Below, one piece after another: positions 56,633-64,000 of a stretch of 64,000 nt of DNA. Numbering within the stretch: the stretch's first letter is position 1; each line of letters starts with the position of its first letter. The notes below the pieces were generated by a model that was not told where the DNA came from, ran no database searches, and worked only from the letters and a program-made list of their open reading frames with translations. This DNA is from Rhizobium sp. G21 (GTDB lineage: Bacteria; Pseudomonadota; Alphaproteobacteria; Rhizobiales; Rhizobiaceae): assembly GCF_014158035.1 (NCBI RefSeq), contig NZ_JACFXW010000001.1, forward strand, positions 1,798,001 to 1,862,000, written 5' to 3'. A program made the translations under genes and the position numbers.

Positions 56633-58444
56633 TTGAGCGCAGAGACTGACAAGACCGGCTACCGGGTTCTCGCCCGAAAATATCGCCCGAAGGACTTCTC
56701 CGACCTGATGGTCGGCCAGGAGGCGATGGTCCGCACGCTCACCAACGCGTTCGAGACAGGGCGCATCGCGCAAGCCTATATGCTGACCGGCGTCCGCGGC
56801 GTGGGCAAGACCACCACCGCCCGCATTCTCGCCCGCGCGCTCAATTACAAGACCGAAACGATCGACAAGCCGACCATCGACCTGCGCGAGCCGGGCCTGC
56901 ATTGCCAGGCGATCATGGAAGGCCGCCATGTCGACGTGATCGAAATGGACGCCGCCTCCCATACCGGCATCGACGACATCCGCGAGATCATCGAGCAGGT
57001 GCGCTACAAGCCGGCCTCGGCCCGCTACAAGGTCTATATCATCGACGAAGTGCATATGCTGTCGACGGCCGCGTTCAACGGATTGTTGAAGACGCTGGAA
57101 GAGCCGCCGGAACATGTGAAATTCATTTTCGCCACCACCGAAATCCGCAAGGTGCCGGTGACCGTGCTGTCGCGCTGCCAGCGCTTCGACCTCAGGCGCA
57201 TCTCGGCGGCGGATCTCACTCATCTGTTCAGCACCATCGCCGGGAAGGAAGGCATCCAGGCGGAGACCGAGGCTCTGGCGCTGATCGCCCGCGCCGCCGA
57301 GGGCTCGGCGCGCGACGGCCTATCGCTGATGGATCAGGCGATCGCGCATGGCGCGGGCGTGGTGGAGACGGACGCGGTGCGCGCCATGCTCGGTCTCGCC
57401 GATCGCGCCCGCATCGCCGATCTCTTCGGCCATGTCGTCAAGGGCGATGTGGCCGCCGCGCTCAACGAGTTTTCCGAACAATACGCCGCGGGCGCCAATC
57501 CGGTGGTGGTGCTGAACGATCTGGCCGATTTCACCCATCTGGTGACCAGGCTCAAATATATTCCCGACGCCGCCAACGACCCCTCGCTCTCCGAGATCGA
57601 GCGGGTGCAGGGGGCGGACTTCGCCAAATCCATCGCGGTGACCGCGCTGTCGCGGATCTGGCAGATGCTGCTCAAGGGCATTCCGGAAACGGAAAACGCC
57701 TCTCGCCCGTTCGGCGCGGCGGAGATGGTTTTGATCCGGCTCGCCCATGCCGGCTCGCTCCCCTCGCCCGAAGACGCCGCGCGGCGGCTGGCCGGCATGA
57801 TCAACGGCGACGTGGGCTCACCGGCGCCCGCGCCGCGCGGCGGCAATGGCGGCGGCGCCCTGGCCATGGCGGTGTCGGACAACAGAAACTATCAATCCAT
57901 GGCTCCATCGTCTCCGTCCGGCGGCGCGACCATGTTGCGCGCCGTTCCCTCATCCTCGCCGCAGCCGATGCAGGAAATGCGACCCTCGCCGGCCCCCAAG
58001 GCCGACGACGCGCCGAAAATCAATCTTCGCTCTCTCGCGGACGTCGCCCAGCTCGCCGGCGACAAACGGGACATGAAACTCAAAGCGCAGTTGCGTCAAT
58101 TCGTGCGGCCGGTGCGCATGGAGCCCGGCAAGATCGAGCTGGCCTTGTCGCCCGACGCGCCGAAAAGCCTGGTCGGCGAGCTTTCGACGCGCCTGCGCGA
58201 ATGGACCGGACAGCATTGGCTGGTGGTGATCTCGCGGGAACCCGGCGGGCTCACCCTCGTTGAGGCCGAAGCGAAGGAGCGCGACGACCGCGTGGCCGAT
58301 GCGCGCGCCGACCCCGATGTCGCCGCCATTCTGGCGCGCTATCCGGGCGCGAAGATCACCGATGTGCGCGTCACGGCTGCGCCCGATGACGACAATGAAG
58401 ACGCCGTCGCCGCTGACGAGGCGCTGGACGATTTCGACGAATAA
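56633..58444 (+). CDS. dnaX: DNA polymerase III tau/gamma subunit
   Basis: The 603-residue clamp-loader ATPase. It has YRPKDFSDLMVGQEAMVRTL, Walker A GVRGVGKTTTAR, the Walker B IIDEVHML and the SRCQRF sensor. A Pro/Ala-rich linker and a C-terminal domain follow. The zinc module of E. coli DnaX (four Cys after the Walker A region) is reduced to one Cys (GLHCQAI). The start is taken as TTG at 56633 because an ATG at 56626 stops after 7 codons and family sequence begins at once. No A-AAA-AAG slippery site was seen, so only the full protein is expected. Confidence 0.94.
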   Translation: MSAETDKTGYRVLARKYRPKDFSDLMVGQEAMVRTLTNAFETGRIAQAYMLTGVRGVGKTTTARILARALNYKTETIDKPTIDLREPGLHCQAIMEGRHVDVIEMDAASHTGIDDIREIIEQVRYKPASARYKVYIIDEVHMLSTAAFNGLLKTLEEPPEHVKFIFATTEIRKVPVTVLSRCQRFDLRRISAADLTHLFSTIAGKEGIQAETEALALIARAAEGSARDGLSLMDQAIAHGAGVVETDAVRAMLGLADRARIADLFGHVVKGDVAAALNEFSEQYAAGANPVVVLNDLADFTHLVTRLKYIPDAANDPSLSEIERVQGADFAKSIAVTALSRIWQMLLKGIPETENASRPFGAAEMVLIRLAHAGSLPSPEDAARRLAGMINGDVGSPAPAPRGGNGGGALAMAVSDNRNYQSMAPSSPSGGATMLRAVPSSSPQPMQEMRPSPAPKADDAPKINLRSLADVAQLAGDKRDMKLKAQLRQFVRPVRMEPGKIELALSPDAPKSLVGELSTRLREWTGQHWLVVISREPGGLTLVEAEAKERDDRVADARADPDVAAILARYPGAKITDVRVTAAPDDDNEDAVAADEALDDFDE

Positions 58445-58456
58445 TAACAGGAGCGA

Positions 58457-58783
58457 ATGATGAAAGACCTCATGGGCATGATGGGCAAGGTCAAGGAGAT
58501 GCAGGCCAAGATGGAGAAAGTCCAGGCCGAGATCGCCGCCATGAGCATCGAAGGCAAGGCGGGCGGCGGACTGGTGACGGTCGTGCTCGACGGCAAGGGT
58601 CACATGACCTCGCTCAAGATCGATCCGTCCTTGTTCAAGGAAGACGATGTCGAGATCCTCGAAGACCTGATCGTCGCCGCCCATAAGGACGCCAAGGACA
58701 AGGGCGAAGCCCAGGCCCAGGAAAAGATGTCTGCGCTGACAGCCGGCATTCCGCTGCCGCCCGGCATGAAGTTCCCGTTCTGA
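58457..58783 (+). CDS. YbaB/EbfC nucleoid-associated protein
   Basis: A 108-residue DNA-binding protein ([47 protein letters not shown]). It follows dnaX by 12 bases and should be co-transcribed. In many bacteria recR follows directly, but here three other genes intervene. Confidence 0.92.
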   Translation: MMKDLMGMMGKVKEMQAKMEKVQAEIAAMSIEGKAGGGLVTVVLDGKGHMTSLKIDPSLFKEDDVEILEDLIVAAHKDAKDKGEAQAQEKMSALTAGIPLPPGMKFPF

Positions 58784-59673
58784 TCATTCTATCCGGCGAT
58801 TGGGCCAGGGATTGACGCCCTGGCCCAGCCACAACAGCGTGTCGAGCCAGAAGCCCGCGGCGTGGTGGGCGCGAAACAGGTCGAAATGGCCGACCGACGC
58901 CTGGCCGAGATCATCGGGCTCCAGCATGACCGCCAGCCGGTCCGCACTGGTGTAGTAGGATAGAGACCGCCGCACCGCCGCAGGCGTGGCGAAGTCGTCG
59001 TCGGAAACGGTCACCGCCAGGATCGGCGCCGAAACGGCGGCGAACCGACCGCGCATATTCCGCTTTTCTCCTTCTGACGCTCCTCTTTCGATCTCTTTTC
59101 CTCGCAGCGCCCATTCGAGCGCGACGCCGCGCGGCAGGTCTTCGAGCCACCCTAACTTTCGTCCCGGAAAATAACCTGCCGCCATCGTCAGCATCGGCAT
59201 GACGACATGCCATTTGAGAAATAGCGCACTGCGCCGCCCGGCGCGATAATCCGGCCAATAGGCATATTGCGCGCCGACAGTGAGCATACGGCTGATCTGG
59301 CCGGCATTATCGGCATAGCCGGGCAGAAAGCCGCCGATGGAATGCCCGACCACCAGAACCGGCAGATCCCACGCCGTCTGACGGACATGGGCGAGAACGG
59401 CCGCGAAATCCTTCTCCCCCAGTCACGCCAGCGATAGCCCGATCCGCGCAACCGCTCCGGACGCGAGAGGCCGATGCCGCGATAATCATAGGTCAGCACA
59501 TGATAACCGTGTTCGGCGAGAAAGCGGGCATAGGCATGGTAGAAACGCGCCTGAACGCCGGTGGCGCAATTGACGACTACGACGCCCTGTTCATCGCCGA
59601 GCCGTCTCGGCCACCAGTGGCCGCCGAGGCGCATTCCGTCCTCACAGACGATCTCGACTGCTTCTGGCTCCAT
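58784..59673 (-). CDS. Alpha/beta-fold hydrolase (one frame break)
   Basis: About 296 residues. Motifs: FYHAYARFLAEHGYHVLTYDYRGIGLSRPE, the nucleophile elbow GHSIGG and a late His in SVGHFDLF. It resembles uncharacterised serine hydrolases (UCP037442-like). The N-terminal 100 residues are in another frame; adding one base to the C run at 59416-59420 gives RDWGEKDFAAVLAHVRQ and a single gene. It is divergent from a TetR regulator with a palindrome between them. Substrate unknown. Confidence 0.8.
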
Positions 59674-59721
59674 TCCGCACCTCCCCTCGCCTCTTCCAGA
59701 GTGGCGGAAATGGCGGCTTGT

Positions 59722-59743
59722 GTATACTCACTGGTCAGTATAC
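59722..59743. promoter_or_regulatory. TetR-type operator palindrome
   Basis: GTATACT (59722-59728) and AGTATAC (59737-59743) form a perfect inverted repeat with an 8-base spacer. It sits in the 78-base gap between the hydrolase and the TetR gene, 9 bases before the TetR start. It probably controls both. Confidence 0.65.
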
Positions 59744-59751
59744 TTTCGGCT

Positions 59752-60324
59752 ATGACCGAGACAGACACGCGTGAAAAGATCATTGCCGCCGCCAACCGGC
59801 TGTTTTACCGAGAGGGCATTCGCGCCGTCAGCGTCGATGCGGTGGCGGCTGAAGCCGGCATTACCAAAAAGTCGCTCTATTATCACTTCAAGAGCAAGGA
59901 CGACCTGGTCGCCGCTTATCTGGACTATCGCGACCAGCCGAGCCTGGGCGCGTTTCAAAAGCGGTTCGAGGCTTCAAAGGGCGCGCTGCCTGAGAGGATC
60001 GCCGGCCTGTTCGATCACCTCGCTGTCGCCGCCGCCGATCCGAAATGGAAAGGCTGCGGCTTCCTTCGCACGTCCGTGGAACTCGCCAACCTGCCGGGCC
60101 ACCCTGCGATCGTGAGCGGCGCAGCCCACAAGAAGCGGCTGGAGGCTTGGCTTCAATCTGTTTTCGATGACGCCGGGCTGGCCGACGCCGAGGCGCTCGC
60201 CCGCCAGATCCGTCTTTTGATCGACGGGTGCTTCGCCGTAGTGATGCTGCATCGTGACCCCGGCTATATGCGCGAGGCCGGCGAGGCCGCGCGCTGTCTC
60301 GTCAATGCCGCTCTGGCGAAGTGA
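59752..60324 (+). CDS. TetR-family transcriptional regulator
   Basis: A 190-residue regulator with the N-terminal helix-turn-helix (KIIAAANRLFYREGIRAVSVDAVAAEAGITKKSLYYHFKSKDDLV) and a helical ligand domain. The start at 59752 begins right before the HTH; the longer open frame upstream crosses the operator. It likely represses itself and the divergent hydrolase. Confidence 0.87.
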   Translation: MTETDTREKIIAAANRLFYREGIRAVSVDAVAAEAGITKKSLYYHFKSKDDLVAAYLDYRDQPSLGAFQKRFEASKGALPERIAGLFDHLAVAAADPKWKGCGFLRTSVELANLPGHPAIVSGAAHKKRLEAWLQSVFDDAGLADAEALARQIRLLIDGCFAVVMLHRDPGYMREAGEAARCLVNAALAK

Positions 60325-60338
60325 ACGGGGTAGAGCCG

Positions 60339-60956
60339 CTATTTCGCGAGGATCATCACGCGCAGCCTTTCACCGATCGGCGCGGCGAGGAAGCGGCGCT
60401 TGGCATCCTCGTCCAACCGCTTGCCATGGGTGCGCATCAGTTCGGGCATGCCGATGCGGTCTCCGGCGACCGGCATGTAATCGACAGTGTCGCCTGCACG
60501 CACCACGCCCTCTTCGAGAACGCGGGCATAGGCGCCGGGGCGGGCCGCGGCGGCGTAGCGCTTGACCATCAGCGGATCGCCCATATGCGCGGCGAACGTG
60601 GCGCAGGGCGTGCGCGCGGATGTGATTTCGAGCAGCACGTCTCCGATCCGAAAACGGTCGCCGACCGCGACGTGGCGATTGTCGAGGCCTTCGATCAGCA
60701 GGTTCTCGCCGAAGGTTCCGGCAGGCAGGTCCCGCCCCAACTCCGACCGCCACCAGTCGTAGTCCACCGACCCCTCGATATAGACCGCCTGGTCGGCGCC
60801 GCCATGATATTTGCGGTTGATGATCCGGTCGCCGGCCAATCCCTCACGGCCGATCATCACGGGATGGTCGACGGGGCGTTTGTCGATGCCGCTCCTGCCG
60901 GAGGATTTCCCCGCCACGGGTTTGGCGTCGCCGATCGAAACTGCGAGCAGGCGCAT
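60339..60956 (-). CDS. MOSC domain protein (YiiM-like)
   Basis: A 205-residue protein with the MOSC fold that handles sulfur or molybdenum cofactor chemistry: [45 protein letters not shown] and the conserved Cys in SARTPCATF. YiiM relatives reduce N-hydroxylated compounds with molybdenum cofactor. The start at 60956 is the family start and leaves 55 bases before the divergent recR gene. Confidence 0.85.
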   Translation of the reverse strand: MRLLAVSIGDAKPVAGKSSGRSGIDKRPVDHPVMIGREGLAGDRIINRKYHGGADQAVYIEGSVDYDWWRSELGRDLPAGTFGENLLIEGLDNRHVAVGDRFRIGDVLLEITSARTPCATFAAHMGDPLMVKRYAAAARPGAYARVLEEGVVRAGDTVDYMPVAGDRIGMPELMRTHGKRLDEDAKRRFLAAPIGERLRVMILAK

Positions 60957-61011
60957 GGTTTTTCCTCCGGGTGATTCACAGATCCTCGATAGATGCGCTA
61001 AAAGCCTCGGC

Positions 61012-61617
61012 ATGGCAAAACGAGTCACCGGCCCCGAAATCGAAAAACTGATCCAGCTGCTGGCGAAAGTGCCGGGCCTCGGCCCGCGTTCGGCCCGGCG
61101 GGCCGCGCTGCATCTCGTCAAGAAGAAGGACCAGTTGCTGGGTCCCCTGGCCGGCGCGATGGCGGAGGCGCATCAGAAGGTGCGGATCTGTTCCTGCTGC
61201 GGCAATGTCGACACGATCGACCCGTGCACCGTCTGCACGGATGAGCGGCGCGACCACACCGTCATCATCGTCGTAGAAGACGTTTCGGACCTCTGGGCGC
61301 TCGAACGCGCCGGGGCCATGAACGCCGCCTATCACGTGCTCGGCGGCACGCTGTCGCCGCTCGACGGCGTCGGACCCGATGACCTCAACATACGTGGGCT
61401 GATCGAGCGGGTCATGGGCGGCGCGGTGAAGGAAGTCATCATCGCGGTGAACGCGACGGTGGAGGGCCAGACCACCGCTCATTACATCACCAGCCAGTTG
61501 GCTGGACTGGATGTGAAGATCACCCGGCTCGCACATGGCGTGCCGGTGGGCGGCGAACTCGATTATCTCGACGAAGGCACGCTGACGGCCGCGCTGCGCT
61601 CACGCACGTCGATCTGA
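61012..61617 (+). CDS. recR: Recombination protein RecR
   Basis: A 201-residue repair protein that works with RecO at single-strand gaps. It has the helix-hairpin-helix [14 protein letters not shown], the zinc motif Cys60-x2-Cys63...Cys72-x2-Cys75, a Toprim domain from about residue 80 and [17 protein letters not shown] at the end. ATG 61012 fits the family start. It is followed 11 bases later by the transglycosylase gene. Confidence 0.94.
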   Translation: MAKRVTGPEIEKLIQLLAKVPGLGPRSARRAALHLVKKKDQLLGPLAGAMAEAHQKVRICSCCGNVDTIDPCTVCTDERRDHTVIIVVEDVSDLWALERAGAMNAAYHVLGGTLSPLDGVGPDDLNIRGLIERVMGGAVKEVIIAVNATVEGQTTAHYITSQLAGLDVKITRLAHGVPVGGELDYLDEGTLTAALRSRTSI

Positions 61618-61628
61618 GGAGGATTGCG

Positions 61629-62903
61629 ATGAATTTTCCTGCCCGCTTCCGGGATGCGTCCGCATTGGCGAGAGGCTTGATGCTCGGCCTTACCCTGGCC
61701 ATCGCCGCCACGGCGTCACCCGCCTCAGCAGTCTCACAGGCTGCGGTGGAAAAGCAGTTCAACGCCTGGATCGAGACGGAAATCTGGCCGGAAGCCGCCG
61801 CCGAGGGGATCTCCCGGCAATCCTTCGAACGCGCCTTCGCCGGCGTGCGCATCAACTGGAAACTGCCCGATCTCGTGCCGCCGGGAACCAAGCCGCCGAA
61901 AAAGAAGGCGCAGACGCAGGCCGAGTTTTCGAGCCCCGGACCTTATTTCAACGAGAAACGTCTGGCGGGCCTCGCCGCGACCGGCCGCGCCTATGCGGGA
62001 TCGCACAAGCGGCTTCTTGCCCGCATCGACCGCGAATTCGGGGTGCCCGGCGAGATCGTGCTGGCGATCTGGGGTCGCGAAACCGGCTATGGCAGGGCCA
62101 AGATCACCGCGTCAGAAATGGACGTGCTGGCGACCATGGCCTTCATGTCCGAGCGCAAGCCGCTGTTCCGCAAGGAGTTGATCGCAGCGCTCACGATGGT
62201 CGAGCAGGGCGTCGATCCCGCTGTGATGAAGGGCTCCTGGGCGGGCGCGATGGGCCAGCCGCAATTCATGCCGACCTCCTACCTGAAATATGCGGTGGAT
62301 TTCGACGGCGACGGCAAGAAGGACATCTGGAATTCCGTACCCGACTCGCTCGGCTCGATCGCCAATTATCTCCGGCTGAAGGGCTGGGAGGCACATCGCA
62401 GTTGGGGTTTTGAGGCGTCCATCCCGGCGAAAGTCTCCTGCGCCCAGGAAGGGCCGGATCTTTCCAAACCGATTGCCGATTGGGCCGCGACCGGGATCAC
62501 CCACGTCACCGGCAAGGATTTCCCGCGCGACGAGATGAAGCGCGCCGGCATGATGCTGGTTCCGGCCGGGCGCCATGGTCCGGAGTTCATCGTCACGCCG
62601 AATTTCTACGTGATCAAGGAATACAACAATTCCGACCTCTATGCTCTGTTCATCGGCAATCTCGCCGATCGCATCGCCTATGGCTCAGGCGCTTTCCGGG
62701 CGGAATGGGGTTCGGTCGGCCATATGCTCCGTTCGGATGTCCTGGCGATGCAGAAGCGGCTCGCCGCCAGGGGTTACGATGTCGGAAAGGTCGATGGCCT
62801 GCCTGGCTACAAGACCCGCCGCTCCATCGGCATGTGGCAGCAGAAAGCGGGCCTCTCGCCCACCTGCTATCCGGACGAAACTCTGCTGAAGAAGATCCGC
62901 TGA
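61629..62903 (+). CDS. Lytic murein transglycosylase, MltB type
   Basis: A 424-residue periplasmic enzyme that cuts peptidoglycan glycan strands. It has a signal peptide (LMLGLTLAIAATASPASA), the MltB catalytic domain with Glu151 in WGRETGYG and GAMGQPQFMPTSYLKYAVDFDGDG, and a C-terminal peptidoglycan-binding repeat (VLAMQKRLAARGYDVGKVDGLPG). It probably shares a transcript with recR; a terminator follows. Confidence 0.92.
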   Translation: MNFPARFRDASALARGLMLGLTLAIAATASPASAVSQAAVEKQFNAWIETEIWPEAAAEGISRQSFERAFAGVRINWKLPDLVPPGTKPPKKKAQTQAEFSSPGPYFNEKRLAGLAATGRAYAGSHKRLLARIDREFGVPGEIVLAIWGRETGYGRAKITASEMDVLATMAFMSERKPLFRKELIAALTMVEQGVDPAVMKGSWAGAMGQPQFMPTSYLKYAVDFDGDGKKDIWNSVPDSLGSIANYLRLKGWEAHRSWGFEASIPAKVSCAQEGPDLSKPIADWAATGITHVTGKDFPRDEMKRAGMMLVPAGRHGPEFIVTPNFYVIKEYNNSDLYALFIGNLADRIAYGSGAFRAEWGSVGHMLRSDVLAMQKRLAARGYDVGKVDGLPGYKTRRSIGMWQQKAGLSPTCYPDETLLKKIR

Positions 62904-62991
62904 TCACGTTATGATCACTCGGACTGGCCGCCTCTTGCTTTTCGCTGCGCGAAAGAGTAAACAAACCTCAAATCTTGATCACGTCGATGAA

Positions 62992-63022
62992 GAGTGGGCC
63001 CCGCAAGGACCCGCTCTTTTTT
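62992..63022 (+). terminator. Terminator between mltB-type gene and rimP
   Basis: GAGTGGG / CCCGCTC stem with an 11-base loop, followed by TTTTTT. It separates recR-mltB from the rimP-nusA operon. Confidence 0.85.
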
Positions 63023-63055
63023 ATTAGCTCCGGTCTGCCGGGGAAACGAGCGCTT

Positions 63056-63658
63056 ATGAACGATACGGTTATCGAACCGAGACTGATAGTCGAAACAGGC
63101 ATCGATGCGCGCGTGGCGCAGATCATCGAGCCGGTCATTATGGAGCTGGGCTACCAGCTCGTTCGGGTGAAGCTGTCCAACCAGAACGGCCTGACCCTGC
63201 AGGTCATGGCCGAGCGGCCGGACGGCACAATGACCGTCAACGACTGTGAAGCGATCTCCATGGCGATCTCGCCGGTGCTCGACGTCGAAGATCCGATCGA
63301 CAAGCAGTATAATCTCGAAATCTCCTCGCCCGGTATCGACCGCCCGATGGTCCGCAAGGGCGACTTCCTGAAATGGCAGGGCCACATCATCAAGTGCGAA
63401 ACCTCGGTGATGGTCGAAGGGCGCAAACGCTTCAAGGGCAAGATCCTCGAGGTCACCGAAGAGGGCTTCGTGCTCGAACGCGACCAGATCGGCTACGGCG
63501 AAGAGCCGCAGGTGGCCATTCCTTTCGCCTCGCTGGCCGAAGGCCGGCTCATTCTCACCGACGACCTGATCCGTGACGCGCTCAAGGCCGACAAGGCCGC
63601 CCGCGCCGCCGCCAATCAGAACGACGCAGACGATGAAGACATGGAGGACGAAGGCTGA
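63056..63658 (+). CDS. rimP: Ribosome maturation factor RimP
   Basis: A 200-residue 30S subunit maturation factor: [37 protein letters not shown] and [14 protein letters not shown]. The acidic tail ([11 protein letters not shown]) is longer than in E. coli and common in rhizobia. The ATG at 63056 lies 33 bases after the terminator, so the promoter must overlap it or lie upstream with read-through. First gene of rimP-nusA. Confidence 0.94.
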   Translation: MNDTVIEPRLIVETGIDARVAQIIEPVIMELGYQLVRVKLSNQNGLTLQVMAERPDGTMTVNDCEAISMAISPVLDVEDPIDKQYNLEISSPGIDRPMVRKGDFLKWQGHIIKCETSVMVEGRKRFKGKILEVTEEGFVLERDQIGYGEEPQVAIPFASLAEGRLILTDDLIRDALKADKAARAAANQNDADDEDMEDEG

Positions 63659-63708
63659 TCGCCTTCATTCTCGATAGAAACTGACCATCAGAACGGAGAC
63701 TTAAGACG

Positions 63709-64000
63709 ATGGTAGTGAGTGCAAACAGGCTGGAACTCCTTCAGATCGCCGACGCGGTTGCGCGTGAAAAGTCGATCGACCGCGAGATCGTGCTGGCCGC
63801 CATGGCCGACGCGATCCAGAAGGCGGCGCGCTCGCGCTATGGCACGGAGTCCAACATCAAGGCCGACATCAACCCCAAGACGGGCGAGATGAAGCTGCAG
63901 CGTCTCCTGGAAGTGGTCGAACATGCGGAGGATTATTCCCGCGAGATCCCGCTTCTGCTCGCTCGCGACCGCAACCCCGACGCCCAGATCGGCGACTTCA
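63709..64000 (+). CDS. nusA: Transcription termination/antitermination protein NusA (3' end cut by window edge)
   Basis: The first 97 residues of NusA (RLELLQIADAVAREKSIDREIVLAAMADAIQKAARSRYG), its RNA polymerase-binding N-terminal domain. It starts 50 bases after rimP with ACGGAGAC before the ATG. The rest lies outside the window. Confidence 0.94.
   Translation, partial: MVVSANRLELLQIADAVAREKSIDREIVLAAMADAIQKAARSRYGTESNIKADINPKTGEMKLQRLLEVVEHAEDYSREIPLLLARDRNPDAQIGDF

Noticed and set aside
56633-58444. Programmed frameshift in dnaX giving a short gamma form
   Set aside because: No A-rich slippery heptamer was found in the coding sequence.
1-64000. Mobile elements, prophage genes or CRISPR arrays
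   Set aside because: No transposase, integrase, phage structural gene or spaced direct repeat was seen; the tRNA-Leu has no integrase or second end repeat beside it.

Overview
The window looks like a stretch of chromosome from an alphaproteobacterium of the order Hyphomicrobiales (Rhizobiales), most likely Rhizobiaceae or a close relative. The evidence is high GC, the order recR - lytic transglycosylase - rimP - nusA, the mgsA - glk - ABC exporter - dapB - gpmA run, a plant-type gshA, an hmuPSTUV heme locus with HmuP, and TGA-N9-TCA sites like those bound by the rhizobial iron regulator RirA. No insertion sequence, prophage or CRISPR array was seen.

Layout. 1-9.8 kb: two-carbon and lactate oxidation, with glcDEF and a divergent LysR regulator, a DUF3422/DUF6880 pair, then lldR-lldD. 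10-15.4 kb: Nudix hydrolase, PiT phosphate transporter, rsmE, gshA, DUF937 protein. 15.7-23.1 kb: a priming sugar transferase, then an iron block made of a HasA-like heme-binding domain fused to RTX repeats, hmuVUTSP and tonB. 23.3-36 kb: an operon for a carrier protein, an acyl-CoA dehydrogenase-like flavoprotein, an amino acid:carrier protein ligase (a class II aaRS homologue) and a DUF1839 protein, running on into GH2 and GH5 hydrolases and a glycosyltransferase. Next to it are a second glycosyltransferase and a Wzx-like flippase fused to two alpha/beta-hydrolase domains. 36-43.3 kb: dnaJ, dnaK, PBP1a, M20 peptidase. 43.5-49.2 kb: mgsA, glk, ABC exporter, dapB, gpmA, aldose epimerase. 49.2-56.6 kb: Ada-like protein, DUF2244, nth, EI24, Rdx, BA14K, tRNA-Leu(CAG), AraC, UPF0303, nudC, HIT, SRP RNA. 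56.6-64 kb: dnaX, ybaB, an alpha/beta hydrolase with a TetR regulator, MOSC protein, recR, MltB, rimP and the start of nusA.

Two systems stand out. The first is a possible secreted hemophore (HasA-type domain plus RTX export repeats) beside the heme importer, with two TGA-N9-TCA boxes in its promoter and a third in front of hmuP. The second is the 23.3-36 kb locus, where carrier-protein aminoacylation genes are translationally or tightly linked to glycan assembly genes. I infer that an activated amino acid, or a product made from it, is attached to or made alongside an exported polysaccharide.

The sequence contains at least fourteen one-base frame breaks. Most are apparent deletions in short homopolymers and many fall in housekeeping genes (glk, nth, gshA, PBP1a). 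They are best read as sequencing errors, so the affected genes are annotated here as single intact genes with the break position given.
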